Positions 24,705 to 35,762 are shown, counted from the first letter of the stretch. The stretch is DNA of 64,000 nucleotides from Vibrio sinaloensis (GCF_000808535.1 NZ_JWLV01000001.1:248001-312000); one strand, 5' to 3'. The notes: generated from the letters alone by a model not told the origin. Translations and numbers: made by a program.

Positions 24705-26861
24705 GTGCAATTATTTAGTCAGTTACGCCTGTACTGGGCCAACAAAACCGTTAACTACAGCTTACTTATCCTTGTGACGCTGTTAGGTGTCGTCATTCCA
24801 ACTTGGTATTATGAGCTGAACTCCCTCATCATTCCTTTGATTCTCGGGATCATTGCCGCGGCGCTTGCAGAGAGTGATGATAAGTTCACGGGCAGGATTA
24901 AGTCGATCACGCTCACCCTGATTTGTTTCGCCATCGCCGCTTTCTCAATTGAACTGCTGTTCAATACCCCTGTTTTCTTTGCGATCGGCTTATTTACCTC
25001 AACCTTCGGCTTCATTATGCTAGGCGCCATTGGTCCTCGCTATGCCAGCATCGCATTTGGTTCATTGCTGATTGCCATCTACGCAATGCTTGGCGCTCAC
25101 GAAAGCACTAACCTTTGGTTTCAACCATTGATGTTGCTGTCTGGTGCCGCATGGTATTTCTTTATGTCGATGCTCTGGTCGGCGTTTTGGCCAATGCAGC
25201 CTGTCCAGCAAAGTTTGGCAACCGTCTTTCTTCAACTGGCGAATTACCTTGACTCCAAAAGTCAGCTTTTTCACCCAGTTAACGACTTAACCCCTCAGCC
25301 TCATAGAATCGAAGAAGCGCGCCTAAATGCCGCCACCGTCAATGCGTTAAATACGTGTAAGATGACGCTATTAACCCGCTCTAAACGCGGCCACGTTGAC
25401 GGTGCGTCTGACCGTTTTCTCAACATCTATTTTCTAGCACAAGACATTCATGAACGCGTCAGCTCTAGTCACTATCGATACCAAGAGCTCTCGGCGCACT
25501 TTGAGCGCTCTGATGTTCTGTTTCGCTTCAAACATCTACTAGAAAGCCAGGCAAAAGCGTGTCGCGAGATCGCTAAGTCAATTCGTTTAGGTAAAGAATA
25601 CCAGCACAGTGATGAGTCTATCGTCGCTCTTGACGAGGTAATGAACTCACTCAACTATCTTCAGCAACAAGAGAAACCCCAATGGCGCTCGCTGATCAAT
25701 CAGTTGAACTATCTGTTTAATAATTTGGCCACCGTTGAAAAGCAGTTGAGCAACGTTAACAATCCGGATGCGAATAAACTGGAAGAAGATGTTCTCGACG
25801 ATACTGAAGCCCATACCATCAAGGCGATGTGGCTGCGCATAAAGTCCAATCTAAACAAAGATTCGATGTTGTTTCGCCATGCCGTTCGTATGTCAATCGC
25901 CCTCACGTTGGGGTATGGCATTATCCAAGGGTTCGATATTGAACGCGGTTACTGGATTCTTCTTACTACCCTCTTTGTTTGCCAACCCAACTACAGTGCG
26001 ACTAGGCAAAAACTCGTCGCTCGTGTCATAGGCACGCTTGCAGGGTTACTGGTGGGCGTACCACTGCTGACTTTTTTCCCGTCTCAAGAGAGTCAACTGG
26101 TGTTTATCGTTCTATCCGGTGTCGCTTTTTTTGCGTTTCGTTTGGCAAACTATGGCTATGCGACGGGCTTTATTACCGTTTTAGTCTTGTTTTGCTTTAA
26201 CCAACTGGGCGAAGGCTATGCGGTTGTCTTGCCGCGCCTTGCCGACACCTTAATTGGCTGCGCGCTTGCAGTTGGCGCGGTGGCGTTTATCTTGCCCGAT
26301 TGGCAATCCAAGCGTTTGCACAAAGTTATGGCGGAGGCGATCAACGCTCATCGAGCCTACCTTGCGCAAATCATTGGTCAGTATCGTATCGGTAAGAAGG
26401 ATAACCTATCCTATCGCATCGCTCGACGTCACGCCCATAACCAAGATGCAAACCTGACCAATGCAATCAGTGCGATGTTGGCAGAGCCCGGCAAGTACCG
26501 CAGCGCCACTGATGAAAGTTTTCGCTTTTTAACCCTAAGTCACGCGCTATTGAGCTATATCTCTGCACTGGGCGCGCATCGACAACGCATTGACAATGAA
26601 GATACGCACCAGCTGGTATTAGATGCTCACCGAACCATCCATCAACATTTGGAGGTGCTCTTTAATCAGTTGAATGAACACTGCGAAACATGTGAAACCG
26701 CCAGTATCGATGACCCAAATCTAGAATCGCGTTTATCTGAGTGGCGAGAAGAAGATGACAATTCAGTCAGAATGGTGCTTCAACAGCTCTACTTGATCTA
26801 CCGAATGCTGCCAGAGCTTCACTCTTTGGCCGCCAAATTCGCGGTAAGAGTGACTCATTAG
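24705..26861 (+). CDS. yccS: YccS-type FUSC-family inner-membrane protein
   Basis: A 718-residue membrane protein matching E. coli YccS in length and layout. It has an N-terminal cluster of spans (about 15-165, with IPLILGIIAAALAESDD), a long cytoplasmic region (about 170-395), a second cluster of spans (about 395-520, containing the FUSC-type RGYWILLTTLFVCQPNYSATRQK stretch), and a C-terminal soluble part. It starts at GTG. FUSC proteins relate to aromatic-acid efflux (AaeB), but the substrate of YccS is not established. It diverges from helD. Confidence 0.9.
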   Translation: MQLFSQLRLYWANKTVNYSLLILVTLLGVVIPTWYYELNSLIIPLILGIIAAALAESDDKFTGRIKSITLTLICFAIAAFSIELLFNTPVFFAIGLFTSTFGFIMLGAIGPRYASIAFGSLLIAIYAMLGAHESTNLWFQPLMLLSGAAWYFFMSMLWSAFWPMQPVQQSLATVFLQLANYLDSKSQLFHPVNDLTPQPHRIEEARLNAATVNALNTCKMTLLTRSKRGHVDGASDRFLNIYFLAQDIHERVSSSHYRYQELSAHFERSDVLFRFKHLLESQAKACREIAKSIRLGKEYQHSDESIVALDEVMNSLNYLQQQEKPQWRSLINQLNYLFNNLATVEKQLSNVNNPDANKLEEDVLDDTEAHTIKAMWLRIKSNLNKDSMLFRHAVRMSIALTLGYGIIQGFDIERGYWILLTTLFVCQPNYSATRQKLVARVIGTLAGLLVGVPLLTFFPSQESQLVFIVLSGVAFFAFRLANYGYATGFITVLVLFCFNQLGEGYAVVLPRLADTLIGCALAVGAVAFILPDWQSKRLHKVMAEAINAHRAYLAQIIGQYRIGKKDNLSYRIARRHAHNQDANLTNAISAMLAEPGKYRSATDESFRFLTLSHALLSYISALGAHRQRIDNEDTHQLVLDAHRTIHQHLEVLFNQLNEHCETCETASIDDPNLESRLSEWREEDDNSVRMVLQQLYLIYRMLPELHSLAAKFAVRVTH

Positions 26862-26883
26862 AAACGAATTTAGCGCCGTTATG

Positions 26884-26909
26884 GAAGGAGGCAAAGTGAA
26901 GCCTCCTTC
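26884..26909 (+). terminator. Hairpin after yccS, weak T-run
   Basis: A perfect 9-bp stem GAAGGAGGC / GCCTCCTTC with an 8-base loop begins 22 bases after the yccS stop. No T-run follows, so it may terminate poorly or act as a 3' stabiliser. Confidence 0.5.
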
Positions 26910-27043
26910 ACCTAACCCTTACACTACCTGACAGTTTTCGGACAATTATTGAGCAGTCAAGCATAGACTAGAAATAAATCAATCAATTGGAGATGAGTGT
27001 GAAAGGAGAACACTCAAGTCCTAAGGTTCGGAGGCAGAATACG

Positions 27044-27205
27044 ATGACCCCAATCCAGTTTGAATTATTTAAACAGCAGATTAGCCAGCTCACACCTCAG
27101 CAGCTAAAGGCATTACGCGGTGAAATCAATAACACGTTAGAGGACAGTTCAAGTACGTTAATCACTGACGAAGAGCTAAACCTGATCTCTAGCTTGTTTT
27201 CTTAG
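27044..27205 (+). CDS. Small protein of unknown function (53 aa)
   Basis: The ATG at 27044 follows a good GGAGG site nine bases upstream. The 53-residue product is soluble and mostly helical, with LTPQQLKALRGEINNTL and a serine-rich middle. It resembles the short conserved hypothetical proteins often seen in Vibrio genomes, but I do not recognise a family. An upstream in-frame extension to 26987 lacks a ribosome site. It lies 54 bases before another small gene on the same strand, so the two may be co-transcribed. Confidence 0.6.
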   Translation: MTPIQFELFKQQISQLTPQQLKALRGEINNTLEDSSSTLITDEELNLISSLFS

Positions 27206-27259
27206 CACAACTTGCTCAAAACACAAATTCACCTTAAGCTTTAATTAAGGGAGGTGTGT

Positions 27260-27547
27260 ATGGCCGTGTCAGTTATTCAATCAGGGCATCAGTTGATTGA
27301 TCAGTCATCGAAAATGGCTGAGGAAGCGGCGCGCGACGTTAATCTTACCTCTTCACTTCCGCAAGTCGAAAACGACAAATCTCTCGATTTCAACAAAGTT
27401 GAGTTTAAAGCCCCAGCCGTTCCCGACCCTTCTTATGTTGATTCAATGGTCAAACTTAGCCAAGCCTCTCAGTACAGTAAAGTGGGAACCAACATGCTAC
27501 AAAGAGACCAAGAGATGATCGGCACACTGTTAGATATTCACGTTTAA
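27260..27547 (+). CDS. Small protein of unknown function (95 aa)
   Basis: An ATG at 27260 sits five bases after GGGAGG, a strong ribosome site. The 95-residue protein lacks a signal peptide and spans. Its N-terminus (VIQSGHQLIDQSSKMAEEAA) is an amphipathic helix, the middle is proline-rich (KAPAVPDPSY), and the C-terminus (SKVGTNMLQRDQEMIGTLL) is a second helix. This helix-linker-helix layout recalls short motility or secretion-associated proteins such as the YjfB type, but the resemblance is only by pattern. Function unknown. Confidence 0.62.
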   Translation: MAVSVIQSGHQLIDQSSKMAEEAARDVNLTSSLPQVENDKSLDFNKVEFKAPAVPDPSYVDSMVKLSQASQYSKVGTNMLQRDQEMIGTLLDIHV

Positions 27548-27592
27548 ATTGTAGCAATCCATAAACAACGGTTGTTATCCCTATCAGAGCCG

Positions 27593-27621
27593 TTAGAATC
27601 CCCCGATAACTTTTATATACT
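27593..27621 (+). promoter_or_regulatory. Candidate promoter very close to the HMG-CoA reductase start codon
   Basis: TTAGAA (27593-27598), a 17-base spacer and TATACT (27616-27621) form a plausible sigma-70 promoter. Its expected start point near 27628 is only about two bases before the ATG at 27630, and no Shine-Dalgarno sequence is present. The mRNA might therefore be leaderless. Confidence 0.4.
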
Positions 27622-27629
27622 ATTTCGCT

Positions 27630-28889
27630 ATGCCCAAATTAAATTTGTCTTACCGCGACCTGCATCCAATCTTCGATCAAGGTCCGCACGCGGACGAGTT
27701 AGAACAATTACTCAGCCCCCGTTTTGAACGCCCTTCCCTCCGATTGACACCAAGCCCTTACATCAGCCAAAAGACGCTCGAAAAACGTTGGCAAAAAATA
27801 GATCCTCTCACAGAAAAAAAACACCTGTTGGATGAGCACACCCTTGAACATGCAGAGCACTACAACAAAAATATCGAGCACTTTATCGGCACGGTGAAAC
27901 TCCCTGTCGGTATCGCCGGGCCGCTGCGTGTGAATGGCCTCTATGCCAACGGTGATTACCTTGTACCACTCGCGACCACGGAAGCAGCTTTGGTGGCATC
28001 TTACAATCGCGGCTCCCAGCTCATTACTGCTGCAGGTGGATCCAGTGCGATGTTGATCAATGAAGGGGTAACGCGAACGCCAGTTTTTGCTTTCCATAAC
28101 ATTGCAGATGCAGGCCAGTTTGTTGCTTGGGTCGTTACGCAATACGATCACTTTAAGCAGGTAGCAGAGTCGACGACCTCTCACGGCAAGCTGCACGACA
28201 TCAATATCAACATCGAAGGGAATCACGTCTATTTAGTGTTTGAGTTCCACACTGGTGACGCCTCTGGACAAAACATGGTGACGATAGCGACAAACGAAGT
28301 CTATCGATACATCCTTGAACACGCGCCTATCGAGCCAAAGGAATCATTCCTTGATGGCAACTTATCGGGCGACAAGAAACCCAATGCGCATACCATGAGG
28401 CATGTCCGCGGTAAAAAGGTCACGGCTGAAGTCACCTTATCTCGACACTTGGTTGAAAAGTATCTTCATACTACGCCAGAGAAAATGGTCAAGTTTGGCC
28501 AAATGACAACCACAGGATCGGCCCTCAGTGGTGGAATTGGCGTTAACGCTCACTACGCAAATGCACTGGCGGCACTTTACATTGCATGTGGCCAAGACGC
28601 CGCTTGCGTGTCGGAATCTGCAATAGGCATAACCCGCATGGAGTTAAACCCGCAAGGCGCACTCTATGCGTGTGTGACTTTACCTAACATTATGGTCGGG
28701 ACCGTCGGCGGCGGCACAGGACTACCAAGCCAAAAAGCGTGTTTAGATATTTTAGGGTTACACGGTAACGGAAAAGCGAAGGCATTGGCAGAAGTCGCCG
28801 CTGCACTTTGTCTCGCCGGTGAGCTCTCTATCGTTGGCGCATTTTGCGCAGAGCACTTTTCGAAAGCTCATCAAAAGCTCGCCCGGTGA
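27630..28889 (+). CDS. mvaA: Hydroxymethylglutaryl-CoA reductase
   Basis: HMG-CoA reductase makes mevalonate from HMG-CoA. The 419-residue protein carries the family blocks: VGIAGPL, PLATTEAALVAS (catalytic Glu), GDASGQNM, KKPNAHTMRHVRGKKVTAE (catalytic Lys region), ALSGGIGVNAHYAN, ACGQDAACVSES (catalytic Asp), GTVGGGTGLPSQ and a C-terminal AEHFSKAHQKLAR with the expected His. The motifs resemble class I enzymes. There is no membrane anchor. No other mevalonate-pathway gene is near it. The GGG-containing dinucleotide loop is intact, so the enzyme looks functional. Confidence 0.93.
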   Translation: MPKLNLSYRDLHPIFDQGPHADELEQLLSPRFERPSLRLTPSPYISQKTLEKRWQKIDPLTEKKHLLDEHTLEHAEHYNKNIEHFIGTVKLPVGIAGPLRVNGLYANGDYLVPLATTEAALVASYNRGSQLITAAGGSSAMLINEGVTRTPVFAFHNIADAGQFVAWVVTQYDHFKQVAESTTSHGKLHDININIEGNHVYLVFEFHTGDASGQNMVTIATNEVYRYILEHAPIEPKESFLDGNLSGDKKPNAHTMRHVRGKKVTAEVTLSRHLVEKYLHTTPEKMVKFGQMTTTGSALSGGIGVNAHYANALAALYIACGQDAACVSESAIGITRMELNPQGALYACVTLPNIMVGTVGGGTGLPSQKACLDILGLHGNGKAKALAEVAAALCLAGELSIVGAFCAEHFSKAHQKLAR

Positions 28890-28909
28890 TCGAAAAACAG
28901 TTTGGATAT

Positions 28910-28937
28910 GGGGCTGACTGCACTCAGCCCCTTGTTC
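28910..28937 (+). terminator. Terminator of the HMG-CoA reductase gene
   Basis: An 8-bp GC-rich stem GGGGCTGA / TCAGCCCC (28910-28931) with a six-base loop is followed by TTGTT, 20 bases after the stop codon. Confidence 0.8.
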
Positions 28938-29033
28938 AAAATGTGCGGGGTATCAACTCCTTATCCTGTAGTTATGCGGTCAATGTCGAAATTTTGTATA
29001 GTTTCGTCATTCACCTCAATGCACTACAACACA

Positions 29034-29699
29034 ATGCCTAGCAAAGAAGATTCAATAGAAGAGCTCGGGAATTTACTTCAACCTGGGAGTAAACTCTCAG
29101 CGACCATTCATTTTGGTCCTGATGACCGCTATTCGTTTGCCACCACGTATGTTGGGTGCAAACTTCCTCAGTTTTTAATTGTTGATTTACCGACAAAGGC
29201 GCGGGAAGCACTGATCATTCGAAAACTGAGCAACACAGAAATTGTTGTCCGAGCGATAACCAATACCAAGTTGGGTCATATCATCGCGTTTAAATCGACC
29301 ATCATTGTTAAATCTTCGACTCCTTCCGCGCTGCTTTTTCTTCGAATGCCGACTCATTTCGCCTCAAAGCCAATAAGGCAACATGAGCGACATTCAATGG
29401 ACCTTCCCGCTGAGCTTAAAAGCCAAGATGTCACTTATCATGGCAAATTAGTGGACTTTTCGGCGTCAGGATGTGGCTTTTTTCTCTCAGGCGAGAATGA
29501 GTTGACCACAAACAGCGTCATCGAGCTGCAAAGTGCACTTACGGAGTTCTTACCGGAGGGAACTAAACTGAGTATCGTAAACATCACCAGAGAGCGTAAC
29601 GGGCATAAATTTGGCATCAAATTTAATACTCCCATCAATATTGATGATGAGCTAAAGCAAGCCTTGGTAGAGCACGCTTACTTGGCAAGTCGGTATTAA
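29034..29699 (+). CDS. YcgR-like PilZ-domain cyclic di-GMP effector
   Basis: A roughly 221-residue cytoplasmic protein with an N-terminal YcgR-like beta domain (about 1-105) and a C-terminal PilZ domain. The PilZ binding signature is complete: RQHER (RxxxR) and DFSASG (D/NxSxxG) about 30 residues later. It should bind cyclic di-GMP and change motility or surface behaviour, like Vibrio Plz proteins. I chose the ATG at 29034 because the N-terminal domain starts there; ATGs at 29019 and 28983 are possible, none with a good ribosome site. It ends four bases into the convergent luxQ. Confidence 0.85.
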   Translation: MPSKEDSIEELGNLLQPGSKLSATIHFGPDDRYSFATTYVGCKLPQFLIVDLPTKAREALIIRKLSNTEIVVRAITNTKLGHIIAFKSTIIVKSSTPSALLFLRMPTHFASKPIRQHERHSMDLPAELKSQDVTYHGKLVDFSASGCGFFLSGENELTTNSVIELQSALTEFLPEGTKLSIVNITRERNGHKFGIKFNTPINIDDELKQALVEHAYLASRY

Positions 29700-32247
29700 C
29701 GCTCGATGTCGATAAACTTCTCTTTAAAATAAATCATCGCTTTGTTCAGGGCTAACTCTTTGATTGGTTTAACAATCACGTAATCGGCACCACTGGCGAT
29801 AAACGCTCGCTTGGTATCTTGCATACCGTCTGCAGTACACGCGAAAATGGGCACATTCAGCCCAAGTTCTTCTCGAATAATTCGAGTCGATTCAATGCCA
29901 CCTAAGCTAGGGAGTTGATTGTCCATCAATACCAAGGCGACGTTTGGATCATCGCGCAGATAGTCGATGGCGTTGTGACCATCTTGGACCCAAGTAACGC
30001 TCATGCCATACTTTTCGCAAAATGCCTTTGCGATAAAAGCATTGGTGTGGTTGTCTTCGACTAACAAAACGTGCAGCGACTCGTCAAACAGCGACTGAGG
30101 ATCAACAAGTAAGCTGTTTGGCTCAACATTGCGCTCCCCGATGTACATATCCATGGGGATTCGCGCCACGAGTGTCGTCCCTTTCCCCACTACACTGTCA
30201 ATGGAGATGGTACCGTTCATCAGCTCAACCAAACTATGAACAATTGCCAGCCCCAAGCCACTTCCGCCATACTCGCGTGTCGTGGTTGCTTCCGCTTGAA
30301 TAAAGGGTTCGAAGATGGTTTTAAGTTGCGGCTCTTCAATACCAATTCCTGTATCTTTCACCACAATTTCAAGCTCAAACTGCTGCTCTGTTTCGATGCT
30401 CGACAATTCAACACAAACCTGACCTTGATGGGTGAACTTGATGGCATTGCTCACAAGATTAAACAGAATCTGGTTCAAGCGAACTTGGTCACTGTTGGCC
30501 CACATCTGTGATTCGATATCACTGCGCATAGAGAGTTCTATCCCTTTTTCAACGCACAGTGGCATGAATATTTTCTCGACAGTGGTTTCAAGCTCGATTA
30601 AACGAAACTCATTGGTTTCTATGTTGAACTTTCCCTGCTCGATTTTAGAGAAATCGAGAATATCATTAAGAACAGCAAGCAGATGCTCACCACTGTTACA
30701 CAACACGTCAACGTGCTCCAATGCTTCTTGTTCATTCAAGCTGTGTTTGAGTAGTTGCGAAACACCTAGAATTCCATTCAAAGGGGTGCGTAACTCATGG
30801 CTCATTTTCGCTAAGAAATCCGCACGCACTCGCGCTGACTCTTCCGCTTCTTCTTTGGCTGCTTGGCTCTGTTTTTCCGCTTCAACGAAGCTCGTAATGT
30901 CTTGCCCCTGAGCCATGATTTGCTTGGTGGCATTGTCACTAATGATCGGTGAAAGATTCCAGCGATAAGTGATGCCGCCAATGGTAGTGTTCACACCTGT
31001 TAGGGTCGCACCTTGAGCACACATTTTGACGTGATGAGACAATGCCTCAACCAAGCGCTCTCGTGAGACTTCGTCTTTAAAGCAACGTTCTGCCGCTGGG
31101 TTATACCGAAGCAGCTGACCATCGTCGGTGCTCCACAAGGTGATAGGTGAAAGGGAGAAATTAAATAGATCGGCAAACTGTTTTTCTTGCTCGTTGAGTC
31201 GCTTAAATGAAAGTTCAAAGCGTTGACCGATTTGGTTAAACTCTTCGATACCTGATCCAGCAAACTGATGTGTTTTCTGTTCAGTAAACGTCGATTCGAT
31301 GAAGTCCATCAACTTCTTCAGTTCTAGCGAGACTCTTTTCCCAAGCCATAGGCGTGTCGATATCGCAATGAAAGCAATCATGACGCCTGTAAACAACATC
31401 CACAAGTATTGGCTTTTTACAAAATGTTCGATGTGATTGTTGCCTTGAACGGTATAGACCGATAAGAAGGTAGGTACACCAGCAATGGTCAGGTCGGTCC
31501 GCGACACCATGTAGCTGCTGGTATTGAGCGATTCAGAAGACTCTTCAAGTAGGGCAACATAACGGAAATCATCAATTTTCTTACTTGATGCGATCACTTG
31601 AGATCCTACCGCAAGAATAAGCTCATCCGCATTACTTCCTTTGGTGATCGCATTGACCAGCGAGAAGTTGTTGTTCAGGACAACACCAATATAAAGATGC
31701 GCGACCACCTCACCATTAGTTAGGTTCACAACTGGGGAGCGGCGCATCATCAAATATCGCATTCCCATGCTTGATGGGGTTTGTGAAATATGCCAAGAAT
31801 TTCCCGTAACAACATCAGTATTCAAGTGCTGAAGTTGAAAAGGAGAAATCCCATAAAATTCTGCATTACCGTCATCCCAAAACACCCCTTCACCACTGGC
31901 CAGAAATCGGATGTCGGGCGCTAAATTAGGCAGAATCTGATCAATACTGGTAAAGAATCGGTCTATCGCCATCTGGTCTCGGCTGACGACGCCATTTATT
32001 AAAGAGACGCTTCGTGAGTAGCTGTCTTGCTGTATCTCTAGAGCTTTCAGGCGGAAGTTGAAGATTTCTTGGACGAGGCTTTGGGTCTGAGTTTTTGTAC
32101 GCGCGACTTCCTGCGCGACAACTTCTCGGTTTACTTGGAAGTTTTGTAGCACCATGACCAAGGTCAACACACCGATGGTCAGAAATATTGAGTTAGTAAG
32201 AAGCGTGGCGAGCTGATAACGCCGTCCACGCTTAAATATCTTCATCA

Positions 32248-32248
<1 letters not shown>
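29696..32248 (-). CDS. luxQ: Autoinducer-2 sensor hybrid kinase LuxQ
   Basis: LuxQ, with LuxP, senses autoinducer-2 and passes phosphate to LuxU at low cell density. The 850-residue protein has a first span (about 17-36), a periplasmic LuxQ-type sensor (about 40-278), a second span (about 280-300), a PAS-like region (about 355-460), the kinase core with KMSHELRTPLNGIL (His484), N-box LFNLVSNAIKFT, G-boxes DTGIGI and GSGLGLAIV, and a receiver domain with Asp at about 776 and the VKPI lysine. Its start overlaps the luxP stop by one base (TAATG). Confidence 0.95.
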
Positions 32249-33351
<1,103 letters not shown>

Positions 33352-33384
33352 TTATTCTTCCTACACTTATCGAAATCTTATTTC

Positions 33385-33390
33385 AGTATA
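33385..33390 (-). promoter_or_regulatory. Candidate -10 element for luxPQ
   Basis: TATACT on the minus strand lies about 40 bases before the luxP start codon, giving a leader near 33 bases. The -35 position (around 33408-33413) is a poor match to TTGACA, so an activator may be needed. Assignment is by position and sequence only. Confidence 0.35.
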
Positions 33391-33496
33391 ATGATTCATA
33401 CCAATCTTGGTAGCATAAAAACCCTCTAACGTGTTGAGTGTTCATTAAAACGACGGATTCAATAAATTTCATTTCCTTTTGTGTTTTCAAGCGCTT

Positions 33497-33540
33497 AACC
33501 GTGTCAAATTAAAGTCTCAAGTCATTAATTTGACACGGTT
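33497..33540. repeat. 16-bp perfect inverted repeat between luxP and the TraF-like gene
   Basis: AACCGTGTCAAATTAA (33497-33512) and its exact reverse complement (33525-33540) are separated by 12 bases. The repeat lies downstream of the minus-strand TraF-like gene stop. On the plus strand a CTTT follows; on the minus strand there is no T-run. It may be a factor-dependent terminator, an mRNA end structure or a protein-binding palindrome. Confidence 0.7.
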
Positions 33541-33560
33541 CTTTACAAACTTATTGCACC

Positions 33561-34721
33561 CTAGAATGTAAACGCGAGATTGCCTGATAAGCCGAACTGA
33601 TTGTCTCCGGCATAGCTACCAGCAAGATCAATACTTACAAGATCGCCCGGACTAATCCCCAATCCGGCGGTAAATGAATTATCTAACGTGTCCTCCATAT
33701 CCATTTCGTACCCGGCGCGTAACTGTGCCCAGCCCCAAGCATTTCCTTCAACGCCCATTCGCACAAAACGTGTGTCATCATTTGAACCAGAAAAACGTTT
33801 TTGTGTCGTAACATCAAAATCTAAGGTCGCTGTTAACAGCTCCGTGGCATAAGAGCCTGAAATGGTCACTTGCGTATCTAGCTTGTACTTGTCCGTTTTG
33901 TCTTTGGTTTCGATTTCTTGAGAGAGAAGATCTTTGATTGCGATGCCAGCGCGGAAGTCGTTATAAAACCATACCGCGCCCAAATCTAGGTTAAATGCGC
34001 TTTTTGACGTTTCGCTTTCGTCGTAGTCACTTAAATCAAAATCTTCAACGGTCAATGTTTCACTGTAGGTGGTCATTTTTTGGTATTTCGGAGTCACACC
34101 GAACGAGAAGTCTTGACCGGCAACGGTCATGCGTTTCGCTAAGGCAACGCCATATTCAACATAGCCAAACGCGGCCATATTGACATTTGAGTTGTTGTAG
34201 CGGTCGGCTACTCTTAAATCTTCATCGACGATACTGGTATCGGACTCAGCAATATCGGTTTGTGCGATGATTTCAGCGTAACCACGAGTGTAGAAGTTGC
34301 CAGAAACCAATCCAAATGGGACGGCAACGGCCAATCCGCCGCCAACACTCACAGCCAAAGGTTTGTCGTCAGATAGATTATCCAAATGAGTGTTTAGGTC
34401 ATTTCGGAGGCTAACATTGCTGCTGCCACTATCTTCGTATTGTTCGATAGTGTCTTGCAGGTCGTCTAACGTTGTTAAAGACTCATCTGTATCTCGCGCC
34501 GTAAAGCCAATGGCTGGCGCCAAGATGCCAAAGTCATCTTCATCACGATAAACAGCAGTGAGTGCTGGATTATAGAAAGGAGCAAGGAGATAGTCGGCGC
34601 TGGTGACGCCAGTGTTGCCCATTGCATTGCCTCGACCATCGGCGACAAGGTTTGCTGCTGAAGCGGAGGTACTAATAAGGGCGCAAGCCACTGCGGTGGA
34701 AAGTAAGTGTCGTTGTTTCAT
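33561..34721 (-). CDS. Outer-membrane beta-barrel protein of the TraF_2 type
   Basis: About 386 residues with a signal peptide (MKQRHLLSTAVACALISTSASA) and a beta-barrel-like body ending in phenylalanine (LSGNLAFTF), the usual outer-membrane sorting end. The mature start ADGRGNAMGNTGVTSADYLLAPFYNPAL is typical of proteins annotated as conjugal transfer protein TraF (PF13729) and related FadL-like barrels. No conjugation genes are nearby, so the TraF name is nominal. An in-frame ATG at 34730 is possible. Function unknown. Confidence 0.82.
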   Translation of the reverse strand: MKQRHLLSTAVACALISTSASAANLVADGRGNAMGNTGVTSADYLLAPFYNPALTAVYRDEDDFGILAPAIGFTARDTDESLTTLDDLQDTIEQYEDSGSSNVSLRNDLNTHLDNLSDDKPLAVSVGGGLAVAVPFGLVSGNFYTRGYAEIIAQTDIAESDTSIVDEDLRVADRYNNSNVNMAAFGYVEYGVALAKRMTVAGQDFSFGVTPKYQKMTTYSETLTVEDFDLSDYDESETSKSAFNLDLGAVWFYNDFRAGIAIKDLLSQEIETKDKTDKYKLDTQVTISGSYATELLTATLDFDVTTQKRFSGSNDDTRFVRMGVEGNAWGWAQLRAGYEMDMEDTLDNSFTAGLGISPGDLVSIDLAGSYAGDNQFGLSGNLAFTF

Positions 34722-34790
34722 AATTCGCATCAACCTTCTTATTTATTTGCATAATCAAGGTTAATACATTTGAACTAATTTGATGCTTAA

Positions 34791-35102
34791 TTATTCCACT
34801 GATGTCACATCAATCACATTTATTAGTTCAATATGGCCTTTCACTAACTGTTCTTTTTTGGATTTTGGCCATTGTTTGATTTGGTATTCTATCTTCGATG
34901 CGATACTGCGCGACTCAACCACGTCACTCTGCCAAGCCAAAGAAAGTGGCCCTTTCCCTTTTAGCGCTTTTGCGCCTTGACCAGATACATGCATTTTAAA
35001 ACGCCGCTCTACATCTGTAGTGATCCCGCAATACAACGCGTTAGAAGCAGTACGGATTAGGTAAACATACCAATCCGTACCGGAATTCGAAGGTGCAGAC
35101 AT
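34791..35102 (-). CDS. GIY-YIG superfamily protein (UPF0213/YhbQ type)
   Basis: A 103-residue stand-alone GIY-YIG domain. The signature reads [18 protein letters not shown], with the downstream Arg (DVERRFKMH) and Glu (KIEYQIKQW) of the nuclease fold. Small members of this group, such as E. coli YhbQ, have reported nuclease activity with unclear biological role. Its ATG immediately follows the yceH stop codon with no gap, so translation of the two is coupled. Confidence 0.88.
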   Translation of the reverse strand: MSAPSNSGTDWYVYLIRTASNALYCGITTDVERRFKMHVSGQGAKALKGKGPLSLAWQSDVVESRSIASKIEYQIKQWPKSKKEQLVKGHIELINVIDVTSVE

Positions 35103-35762
35103 TTAGCTTGTCAACTGTTCAACGCGTTGCTTGAGTTCAGCCAACTCAGACTTTAGCTGTGCGACTTCATTCTCAAGTGCCTCAATACGCTCGTTATCTT
35201 GGCCAACGTTTGGCAATGCCGCAGAGGCATCAGTAAGCACTTCAATATCAACCTCACCGCTAAATAAGTGCATGTAGCGCGATTCACGTTTGCCCGCTTC
35301 ACGTGGCAACTTAATCACTAATGCGCCCTCTTCACGTGCTGCCATTTTCTCTAGCACCGCTTCAACTTCTTTGACGTCAGTAAAGTCCGCAAGACGATTG
35401 GTCCGCGTTCTTAGCTCGCCTGGCGTTTGCGGACCTCTAAGCAGTAGGCAGCAGGTGATGGCTTTTTCTTGTTTGGACAACTTAAGATCACCAAACTCTG
35501 TGTTACAAAAACGATGCTGGAACTTGCTCGCACGGCTGTTAAAACCGCTTTCATCACTGACAAGTCGCTGCGCGATTAAGGCATCAACAGCTTGCTGAAC
35601 ATCGAGATCACTCAACGACATGACTGGCTCACGGTTGCTCTTTTGGTTGCAGGCGGAGGTCAAACTATTCAGGGTTAGAGGATAGTAATCTGGCGTGGTC
35701 ACCTCTTTTTCGATAAGGCAGCCTATGATTCTCGCCTCAATAGGACTCAGTTCGATATTCAT
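35103..35762 (-). CDS. yceH: YceH family protein (UPF0502/DUF480)
   Basis: A 219-residue protein with the YceH pattern at the start ([30 protein letters not shown]) and a winged-helix fold. The C-terminus is a coiled coil ([23 protein letters not shown] region, about 185-215). It has no catalytic motif; a DNA-binding or regulatory role is inferred from the fold. It heads a two-gene unit with the GIY-YIG gene. Confidence 0.9.
   Translation of the reverse strand: MNIELSPIEARIIGCLIEKEVTTPDYYPLTLNSLTSACNQKSNREPVMSLSDLDVQQAVDALIAQRLVSDESGFNSRASKFQHRFCNTEFGDLKLSKQEKAITCCLLLRGPQTPGELRTRTNRLADFTDVKEVEAVLEKMAAREEGALVIKLPREAGKRESRYMHLFSGEVDIEVLTDASAALPNVGQDNERIEALENEVAQLKSELAELKQRVEQLTS

Noticed and set aside
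33561..34721. TraF-like protein as evidence of a conjugative element
   Set aside because: No other transfer genes, relaxase or integrase occur in the window; the TraF name comes from a family of outer-membrane barrels.
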